Both the position numbers and the translations under genes were made by a program. 16,887 nt of DNA. Origin: DMER64 sp041654355. Lineage in GTDB: Bacteria > Bacteroidota > Bacteroidia > Bacteroidales > UBA932. The notes below the pieces were generated by a model. That model searched no databases. It saw only the letters and a list, made by a program, of their open reading frames with translations, and was not told the DNA's origin. Shown here piece after piece: positions 11,238-16,887 of the stretch (its first letter is position 1; each line of letters starts with the position of its first letter). The stretch covers positions 1-16,887 of the forward strand of contig JBAZDQ010000032.1 of NCBI GenBank assembly GCA_041654355.1. The letters run 5' to 3'.

Positions 11238-12227
11238 ATGTCTGAAATTTTCAGGTATATAGGAATCGGGAAGGAGACCTCGTTCGGGTCGGCGGCAGAT
11301 GCGACCATCTACCTTGAACCGGACTCCTGCTCGTTAGATGTCCCGACCGAACCCGAGATCGTGATCAAAGGCGGGCTGGGACGGATGAGAAGGAGAAAAC
11401 GCCCCGCGTTCTATTCGTGCGGCGGTAACTTCGTTTATGCAGCAGACGTCCGGTCGCTTGGATACGTGTTCCGGTCGGTGCTCGACCAGTATATCTATAC
11501 TGCTGGCGACACGTTGAACACCCACGAGTTCTACGGCGGGAACGAGAACACCCCTACCAGTTGGACGGTTCGTGCAGGGAAAGACCTGTTTGAACATATA
11601 TTCCTCGGTTGTGTCGCCAACCAGACGACTATCAACGTGTCTGACGGGCTGGTCACAGTCACGCAGGACCTGTTCGCACAGAAAGACGATCCGAACACCA
11701 TCAAAGGGTATGTCGACGTCTCTGCGCTCCTGCCGGAAGAGTATCCGTTAGCGTTCTACGAGGTGGCGGCAAGTGTGAACGGTGTCGCCGTGAGCACAAT
11801 ATGTCGGTCGCTTGACATCACGGTGGCAAACAACGTGTCCCGTGACGGCGGCAGGCATCTTTCAAGCCGGTATGCAACCAGTTTCAAGTCAGCGGCGCGT
11901 GACATCACGATGTCGATGGAACTGGAGTTTGAGGATATGGATATGCTCGAACTGTTCTGGGGCGGCTCTGACGGGCCCACTGATACCGGGTCGACACTGT
12001 TCCCGCTGCTCCTCGCGTTCGATGGCGGGGATTACGGGTCGATGGAGATCTGTCTCCCGAACGCCATGATGACCAGCGTCCCAACACAGACAAAAGGCAC
12101 AGACCTGATCTACCAGAAGATCACGTGCAGGGCGCTGATGGGTGAAGATGTAGAACTCGCCGACGAGACCACCATCAACACAGACATACTCACAACAATT
12201 GAAAGCGGAGCGACAACACTCGAATGA
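11238..12227 (+). CDS. Major tail tube protein
   Basis: A 329-residue protein at the tail tube position, between tail terminator and tail chaperones. It is beta-rich throughout, beginning FRYIGIGKETSFGSAADATI, a start common in tube proteins of siphoviruses. Other strands include GGNFVYAADVRSLGYVFRSV and DITMSMELEFEDMDML. It is longer than the smallest tube proteins, so it may carry an extra domain (residues about 170-250 or the C-terminus). A single tube gene with no sheath gene nearby indicates a non-contractile tail. GAGGT (11230-11234) upstream of the ATG serves as ribosome site; the gene ends in an ATGA overlap with the chaperone gene. Confidence 0.8.
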   Translation: MSEIFRYIGIGKETSFGSAADATIYLEPDSCSLDVPTEPEIVIKGGLGRMRRRKRPAFYSCGGNFVYAADVRSLGYVFRSVLDQYIYTAGDTLNTHEFYGGNENTPTSWTVRAGKDLFEHIFLGCVANQTTINVSDGLVTVTQDLFAQKDDPNTIKGYVDVSALLPEEYPLAFYEVAASVNGVAVSTICRSLDITVANNVSRDGGRHLSSRYATSFKSAARDITMSMELEFEDMDMLELFWGGSDGPTDTGSTLFPLLLAFDGGDYGSMEICLPNAMMTSVPTQTKGTDLIYQKITCRALMGEDVELADETTINTDILTTIESGATTLE

Positions 12228-12649
12228 CCACCAAAAAAACTGACCTTCTAACGAAGGAGATACTGATGGCAGGCAAGAACGCCACCATCGAGATCGAGAT
12301 CCTTGAACCACAGGGAACCGTAATAATCCGACCGCTGACAGCAAGCGAGATCAATCTGGTCGAGCTGAAAAAGATCGAAGGTTCCGGGAAACAGACGATA
12401 TCATACGACCAGGCGCGAGCAGGGATGATCAACCTGGACCTCTATGATACAACCAAGAAGTCGTTCGCCTCTGACGTGATGGCGGTATCGATGGCGTTGG
12501 TCGATCCGAAACTGTCGGAGGGAGATGTGAAGAACCTCCCGCAGATGGCGTTCAAACAGATCGTGTCGGAGATATACCGGGTGTCAGGGGTAACGAAACT
12601 ATCCCAGGACAACATCGCCACCTTTCGCGAAGAGCCCGGGAGGTCGTGA
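12224..12649 (+). CDS. Tail assembly chaperone G
   Basis: A 141-residue protein between tail tube and tape measure, the position of gpG, which keeps the tape measure soluble during tail polymerisation. It is an alpha/beta protein beginning with a beta part (ATIEIEILEPQGTVIIRPLT) followed by helices (SASDVMAVSMALVD-like region around 84-98, then FKQIVSEIYRVSGV). A ribosome site is not obvious; the ATGA overlap with the tube gene provides coupling. The gene ends in an overlap with a second frame that continues to the tape measure, as expected for a G/G-T pair. Confidence 0.72.
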   Translation: MTTKKTDLLTKEILMAGKNATIEIEILEPQGTVIIRPLTASEINLVELKKIEGSGKQTISYDQARAGMINLDLYDTTKKSFASDVMAVSMALVDPKLSEGDVKNLPQMAFKQIVSEIYRVSGVTKLSQDNIATFREEPGRS

Positions 12650-12791
12650 GTTATGGAACCTTCATCTGTTGGGATACAGGTTCACCGACAGGATGGAGGA
12701 CCTGACACTCGCGCAGACGTTTTTCCTCAAGACTATGATGATAATGACGGATCAGGAGGCGACACCTAACCCGAATGTCAAACATCGTTGA
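12642..12791 (+). CDS. Tail chaperone T segment, reached by probable +1 frameshift (G-T fusion)
   Basis: This frame is +1 relative to G and has no normal start codon with a ribosome site near its beginning. It encodes ELWNLHLLGYRFTDRMEDL followed by LAQTFFLKTMMIMTDQEAT, a compact helical sequence far more protein-like than the other frames, ending at TGA 12789-12791, 17 bases inside the tape measure gene. Translating from G, a slip at CCC GGG AGG TCG TGA (12635-12649), with GGG slipping to GGA, would give a fusion of about 188 residues. GGGAGG (12638-12643) just before the stop is Shine-Dalgarno-like, as in the prfB +1 frameshift site. The site itself is inferred. Confidence 0.65.
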   Translation, partial: GRELWNLHLLGYRFTDRMEDLTLAQTFFLKTMMIMTDQEATPNPNVKHR

Positions 12792-15267
12792 GATTATCGT
12801 CAACGCGGTAGATAATGCGTCCGGTGCGTTCGAGAGTATCCAGTCTGCCGGGTCCGGTGCGGCGGACATGATAACCTCGCACTGGAAAGAGATCGCGGTT
12901 GCTGCCGGTGCGGCCGGTGCAGGACTTGAACTGGTAGCACGGTCACAGCAACAGCTTACTGAAGACACGAAGAAACTTGCGTCCGCTACCGGGATGAGCG
13001 AGGAGTCTATCAGGAACCTTGCACTTGAGACCAGCAACGTAACATTCCCGCTGCAAGACGTCCTCGACCTGATGCAGCAGGCTCACGCGCTTGGTATCGA
13101 AGGCGCGGAAGGGCTTCGGGAGTATGCCGACTTCTGGGATATGGTCGGTGACGCTACCGGCGGGAACGCGGTTGCCCTCGGCAAGGCGGGTGTAGCACTC
13201 CGGGCGTTAGGTATTGATGCGGGGAATGAGTCGGAGGCTTTGGATGCGTTCGGTTACATCACCCAGAACACCACGATGAGCATTGAAGACTTCCTCCGGT
13301 TCGTCGAACGGAGCGGTCCTGAGATCCGTGAGATGGGGATGTCCGTAGACGATACCGCCGCCATGCTTGGATACCTTCAGAAAGAGTTCGGGATGTCGGC
13401 GAGAGTCGCAAGGACGGAGTTCGAGCAGGCGGTGAACCAGTCAGAAGGGTCGATGGAGAAACTGTTTGAGATCCTGGGTGTAGCTCCTGACAAGTTCGGC
13501 GAGTATCAACAGGCGGTATCAGATTCCGCCGGGGTGATCGAAGAATACCGGGACATCAACAACGACACGTATACCACGATGCAGAAACTCCAGCACACTG
13601 TAAGCGAGCTGGGATACAAGTTCGGCAGTCTTGTTGGCGCGATTGAACCGCTCGCACCGGTCATGATGGCGGTTGCCCCGGCGGTCACCATATTCGCACA
13701 GTTGGCTCCGGCAGCAAAAGCGGCGGGAGGGTTCATGCCGTTACTATCGGGCGGATTGGGTGGTGTCGCTGCCGCCGGTGGCGGAGCAGTTGCAGCACTG
13801 CTCCCGTTCCTTCCGATAATTGCTGGTGTTGCTGCCGCCGCCGTCTTATTATATGCCGCCTGGAAAACGAACTTTCTTGGTATACAAGATGTTGTGGCCG
13901 GCGCGAAAGACTACATATCCGACCGGTTCGAGGGTATCAAAACCGCACTATCACCACTGAAGGACAAACTCGGTGAGGCGGCAGACCGGATAAAAGACGC
14001 CTTCGGGAAACTGTTCGGGAAAGTGGACGAACTGTTCCAGAAGTTCACCGGCGGTGTCGGTATCGTTGAAGTTATCGGGAAAGCCTTCGAGTTGTGGGGC
14101 CGGATCATGGATAAGGTCTGGGAGATCATCGGCGACAAGCTTTGCATAGCGGTTGACCTGCTCGTTGCCGGTCTTGAAATCCTGTGCGATTGGGTCGGCA
14201 AGGTGGTCGACTGGTTCACCGAACTCTGTGAGAACCCGGTGGTATCGTTCCTGATCGATAAAGTCGGCGGCGCGATTGATTGGGTAGGCGACAAGATCGA
14301 CGGTTTCCTTCCCGAACTGGAGGAGACTGATAAACACCTGAAAGATGTCGGTGAGACTGCCGAGACGTCAGGCGACCAGATAGTCAAGATGGGTGAAGAC
14401 GGCGTTTCGTCGTTCGATACGCTGATGGAAGGGTCGAACGCTCTTGCCGCAACCGAGGAAGTCAACGCCGTCACGAAAGAACAGGCACTTGAACTATACA
14501 GGCAATCTCTGGAACAGGCGGGGTTCACAGCGGAGGAGACAGAAGAACGTGTCCGCGAATCAGCGAACCGGTCGGTGTCTGATATAATCCAGGCGAGCAA
14601 CGAGATTAACAACGCATGGGCGCAGGGCGCGTCGAAAGAGCTGGTCATGAACTTCACGACCACCGGCGGGCAGACAACCACCCAGGCGTCGCCTTACATC
14701 AATCAGACCGGGAACGCCCCCGGCACTGCGCTCGTTCCCGGGAACCAGGGGCAGATATGGCGACCGAACAACCAGACTGTCGGGACGTTGACGGCACAGA
14801 ACATGGACGGCTCGTGGAGCGACTACGATATCGTGCGTGCCGATTCGTCTACTGGCAACAGCCAGTTGTATGTCACACAGCAAGGCGCAGGGTTAAGTCG
14901 CGGCGGTATCGGGCTTAATGAGGCATCGCGGGTGTTCGGGAGTAACCACAGGATCTCATGGATGGCGTCCGGTGGGAGAGTGACGGGTGGCGGGCTCGCC
15001 ATAATCGGTGAACGCGGCCCGGAGATGGTCTATGTGCCGGAAGGCGCACAGGTGAACCCGTCCCGGGAACCCCTGATCGATTACCAGAAACTTGCGACCG
15101 CTGTTGTTGACGCGATGCGCAGCATGAAAGCGGGGCAGGGCGGCGGCGGTGAACACCATTGGCATATCGGCACGCTGATCGCCGATAAAGGCGGGCTCCG
15201 CAAACTCGCCCGTGAGGTTGATTTGATCCTGACAGATGAGAGTATCAGGAAAGGGGTGACCACGTAA
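12775..15267 (+). CDS. Tail tape measure protein
   Basis: An 830-residue protein, the longest gene here. It sets tail length and is ejected with DNA. The N-terminus (VEIIVNAVDNASGAFESIQS) is typical of tape measures. Residues about 65-280 are helical (TEDTKKLASATGMSEESIRN and following). A hydrophobic stretch at about 290-365 (VMMAVAPAVTIFAQLAP, AALLPFLPIIAGVAAAAVLL) would span the membrane. A helical region with repeated W-G-K-V and KDKLGEAADRIKDAFGKL elements follows (about 380-520). The C-terminus has the common phrase GGGLAIIGERGPEMVYVPEG (about 738-757) and a Gly-rich end before HHWHIGTLIADKGG. Using about 1.5 angstrom per residue, the tail would be near 120 nm. The start lies inside the T frame. 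Confidence 0.93.
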   Translation: MSNIVEIIVNAVDNASGAFESIQSAGSGAADMITSHWKEIAVAAGAAGAGLELVARSQQQLTEDTKKLASATGMSEESIRNLALETSNVTFPLQDVLDLMQQAHALGIEGAEGLREYADFWDMVGDATGGNAVALGKAGVALRALGIDAGNESEALDAFGYITQNTTMSIEDFLRFVERSGPEIREMGMSVDDTAAMLGYLQKEFGMSARVARTEFEQAVNQSEGSMEKLFEILGVAPDKFGEYQQAVSDSAGVIEEYRDINNDTYTTMQKLQHTVSELGYKFGSLVGAIEPLAPVMMAVAPAVTIFAQLAPAAKAAGGFMPLLSGGLGGVAAAGGGAVAALLPFLPIIAGVAAAAVLLYAAWKTNFLGIQDVVAGAKDYISDRFEGIKTALSPLKDKLGEAADRIKDAFGKLFGKVDELFQKFTGGVGIVEVIGKAFELWGRIMDKVWEIIGDKLCIAVDLLVAGLEILCDWVGKVVDWFTELCENPVVSFLIDKVGGAIDWVGDKIDGFLPELEETDKHLKDVGETAETSGDQIVKMGEDGVSSFDTLMEGSNALAATEEVNAVTKEQALELYRQSLEQAGFTAEETEERVRESANRSVSDIIQASNEINNAWAQGASKELVMNFTTTGGQTTTQASPYINQTGNAPGTALVPGNQGQIWRPNNQTVGTLTAQNMDGSWSDYDIVRADSSTGNSQLYVTQQGAGLSRGGIGLNEASRVFGSNHRISWMASGGRVTGGGLAIIGERGPEMVYVPEGAQVNPSREPLIDYQKLATAVVDAMRSMKAGQGGGGEHHWHIGTLIADKGGLRKLAREVDLILTDESIRKGVTT

Positions 15268-15605
15268 TGTCCTGGATACTTGGGGCTTACACCATCCCCG
15301 AACCCTCACAGATGACGGTATCGCCGGTGGAGGTGATCCGGTCCCGGCGGTTAGCGTCAGGGAAACTGGTGAAAGACGTAATCGCGGTGAAACGGCGGTT
15401 CCGCCTGTTCTACGAGGACCTGACAACGGAAGAGAAAGAGACGTTTGAAGCGATCAGGGATAACCAACAGTTCGTGAACTTCTATTTCGTTGAGAACGGC
15501 GAAGAGACTGAAGTCACGGTCTGGCTTGAACCGTTTTCATACGAGTGTGCCTGCCAGGACCCCGAATACTGGATTAATTTTGACATATCTCTGGAGGAGC
15601 AGTAA
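15267..15605 (+). CDS. Putative distal tail component, unknown family
   Basis: A 112-residue protein directly after the tape measure, in the usual place of distal tail or baseplate hub genes. It is beta-rich: SPVEVIRSRRLASGKLVKDV, then VKRRFRLFYEDLTTEEKETF, then FVNFYFVENGEETEVTVWL and EYWINFDISLEE. The central LTTEEKETFEAIRDN helix and a final beta hairpin occur in several small distal tail proteins that bind the end of the tube. It overlaps the tape measure stop by one base (TAATG). The family is not identified with certainty. Confidence 0.6.
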   Translation: MSWILGAYTIPEPSQMTVSPVEVIRSRRLASGKLVKDVIAVKRRFRLFYEDLTTEEKETFEAIRDNQQFVNFYFVENGEETEVTVWLEPFSYECACQDPEYWINFDISLEEQ

Positions 15606-15607
15606 CA

Positions 15608-15886
15608 ATGATCGAGAACATTGCCGTGAGTATCAGGATGAACGGCAGGGTGAAAAAGTATGCAGAAGGGAAAGTCCCCGGCGTTGACGAACCCGACGAG
15701 ATTGTTGAGTTCAAAGACCAGATGGCCGGTAAAGACGCCGAGAAACTGTTAAAACTCGTCGGTAAAGACGCGACTGACTACATCAAACATAAAGCCCGTG
15801 ATAAGACTATCAAATTCAAAAAAAACAACCAGAAAAACAGGAGAAAAGGTGAATTAAGCACTAATGCCATTAACAAACGCAGGTAG
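15608..15886 (+). CDS. Lysine-rich small protein, unknown
   Basis: A 92-residue product with a strong GGAGG ribosome site (15594-15598) before the ATG. It has an acidic first half (VDEPDEIVEFKDQMAGKDAE) and a strongly basic tail (KHKARDKTIKFKKNNQKN, RRKGEL), with no recognised domain. The 3' part is AT-richer than its neighbours. It overlaps the next gene by 23 bases in another frame. It may be a small tail accessory or adaptor; nothing stronger can be said. Confidence 0.6.
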   Translation: MIENIAVSIRMNGRVKKYAEGKVPGVDEPDEIVEFKDQMAGKDAEKLLKLVGKDATDYIKHKARDKTIKFKKNNQKNRRKGELSTNAINKRR

Positions 15887-16256
15887 AAACTTTATGGCGG
15901 CGGCGATCTGTAACGACGGCCCGCCGACATTCTATGATGATTCGAACGCCTATCTTGGTGTCGGTGACTCGGACACCGTGTTCGCAGCAGATCAGACTGA
16001 CCTCCAGGCGGCAGTCAACAAGACCCGGGCGGGCATGGATTCGGGGTTCCCATCGGTTGCAGATAACGTCATATCTATGCAGGCGACGTTCGGATCGTCT
16101 GACGCGAACCATGCATGGCTTGAATGGGGTGTTTTCAACGCTTCGTCCGCGGGGACTATGCTATCCCGGGAAGTCGAGAACCTGGGAACCAAGACCACAG
16201 GAACGTGGGTTCTGGAAGTTGATCTGACCGTTGAGATCGGAGATGAACCGGCTTAA
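15864..16256 (+). CDS. Tail-associated protein starting MPLTNAGRNFMAAAI, function unknown
   Basis: A 130-residue beta-rich protein. Its N-terminus MPLTNAGRNFMAAAICNDGP followed by AYLGVGDS is reminiscent of a small phage protein type placed just before tail fibres; the middle (ISMQATFGSSDANHAWLEWG) continues that pattern. GAAAAGGTGAA lies upstream as ribosome site. It ends in a TAATG overlap with the fibre gene. It probably forms part of the tail tip or a fibre attachment. The type is remembered as a pattern; no named family can be assigned with certainty. Confidence 0.62.
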   Translation: MPLTNAGRNFMAAAICNDGPPTFYDDSNAYLGVGDSDTVFAADQTDLQAAVNKTRAGMDSGFPSVADNVISMQATFGSSDANHAWLEWGVFNASSAGTMLSREVENLGTKTTGTWVLEVDLTVEIGDEPA

Positions 16257-16887
16257 TGACGGCACGAACCACGTTATACCCTGGCAAACCGAAATCGCCT
16301 GTATCGACACTCACCGCACCGATTGATGACGATGACACCACGATTCCGGTGAGCGAACTTGCGAACTTTGATGCCGGGCCGAACGAGGCGTCGATATTCC
16401 TGTCGCCGAACGATCCCGAAACCGAGACGATCAAATATACTGACAAGTCGGCGGCGTCCGGTGCAGGCAACCTTACAGGGGTAACCAGAGCGTTCGATTC
16501 AACCACTGCGAAGTCGTGGGGGACTGACGCGTATATCGCCCGCGTCCTCACGGCATACGACTATAACGGGCTGATAAACAACCAGAACCTCATATTTGAC
16601 GAGATGCCGTCAATCCCGTTATACCGGCAGGCACTCATTAACGGGAACTTTGACGTTTGGCAGAGAGGGACATCATTCGACTCTACCACGACACCAGCAA
16701 ACGATGATGATGAGTATTTAGCTGACCGATGGAACTTGTTATCAGATGGTGATGATATTGTAGACGTTTCACAGGAAGATACGATTGTCCCCGATGGCTC
16801 GGCATACGCATTGAAGATGGAAGTTGAGACCGCGAACAAGAAGTTTGGGCTTGTCCAGATCATCGAATCCATTGATGCAGTCAAATT
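16256..16887 (+). CDS. Tail fibre / receptor-binding protein (3' truncated by window)
   Basis: A frame open from ATG 16256-16258 to the right edge (210 complete codons). Residues about 1-115 include TALTAPIDDDDTTIPV-like material and FDAGPNEASIFLSPNDPETE, an N-terminal attachment domain with a threonine-rich Asp/Glu linker. From about 123 the sequence is ALINGNFDVWQRGTSFDSTT followed by YLADRWNLLSDGDD, the NGNFDVWQRG...ADRW pattern common at the start of carbohydrate-binding beta-sandwich domains of phage fibres. It overlaps the previous stop (TAATG). The remaining part, with the receptor-binding tip, lies beyond the window. The base composition changes within the gene (see findings). Confidence 0.75.
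   Translation, partial: MTARTTLYPGKPKSPVSTLTAPIDDDDTTIPVSELANFDAGPNEASIFLSPNDPETETIKYTDKSAASGAGNLTGVTRAFDSTTAKSWGTDAYIARVLTAYDYNGLINNQNLIFDEMPSIPLYRQALINGNFDVWQRGTSFDSTTTPANDDDEYLADRWNLLSDGDDIVDVSQEDTIVPDGSAYALKMEVETANKKFGLVQIIESIDAVK

Noticed and set aside
12653..12769. A 38-codon ORF starting MEPSSVGIQV after the G stop
   Set aside because: It is in the G frame, could start after GGGAGG, but is hydrophilic and unstructured, while the overlapping T frame encodes a proper helical chaperone segment.
13911..14681. A 256-codon minus-strand ORF opposite the tape measure gene
   Set aside because: It is Ser-, Pro- and Thr-rich, the typical complement of a helical Glu/Lys/Gly-rich protein, with no motif. 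It contrasts with the antisense nuclease in the intein, which has a family-like core.

Overview
The window is about 17 kb of the structural module of a tailed virus or prophage with a long non-contractile (siphovirus) tail, probably from a methanogenic or related euryarchaeal host. The caudovirus assignment is firm: large terminase, portal, Mu F/SPP1 gp7-like head protein, maturation protease/scaffold, major capsid protein, head-tail joining genes, tail tube, overlapping tail chaperones, tape measure and distal tail genes follow the usual order, and no sheath gene is seen. The archaeal host is an inference from composition and signals: the only two clear promoters are archaeal TATA boxes (TTTAAATAA and TATATAATA), one placed to make a leaderless mRNA, while most internal genes have strong GGAGG ribosome sites and start-stop overlaps. 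No integrase, lysis gene, tRNA or CRISPR array is visible.

Layout: 1-785 terminase (cut at the left edge); 796-2187 portal; 2184-3842 minor head protein interrupted by an intein (2970-3782); 3852-4193 a small Myb/SANT-like HTH protein; 4194-4555 a regulatory island with two promoters, a tandem palindromic operator, a 44-codon ORF and an inverted repeat with T tracts; 4556-5857 protease-scaffold with a likely nested scaffold start; 5864-7502 decoration protein and capsid; 7598-9530 repeat-rich fibre and small surface proteins; 9550-11236 head-tail connectors plus a small coiled-coil/membrane protein; 11238-12791 tail tube and tail chaperones G and G-T; 12775-15267 tape measure; 15267-16887 distal tail, small proteins and a tail fibre cut at the right edge.

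The most striking find is in the minor head protein. The intein has splicing motifs (Cys1, TPNH block B, HGKVYDLQ block F, terminal Asn followed by Cys) but no homing-endonuclease domain in its own frame. Instead a complete HTH + Vsr-like nuclease gene runs on the opposite strand, wholly inside the intein, in exact codon-to-codon register. Its TAA stop is the complement of intein codon 2, its ATG is the complement of the block F His codon, and its Shine-Dalgarno-like GGAGGTC is the complement of the block F Asp-Leu-Gln codons. One DNA segment would thus encode a protein-splicing element on one strand and its mobility enzyme on the other.

Other points of interest are a +1 tail-chaperone frameshift with a Shine-Dalgarno-like stimulator, a nested scaffold start, a six-fold repeat fibre next to the capsid gene, and an operator-like tandem of TGTTAACA.
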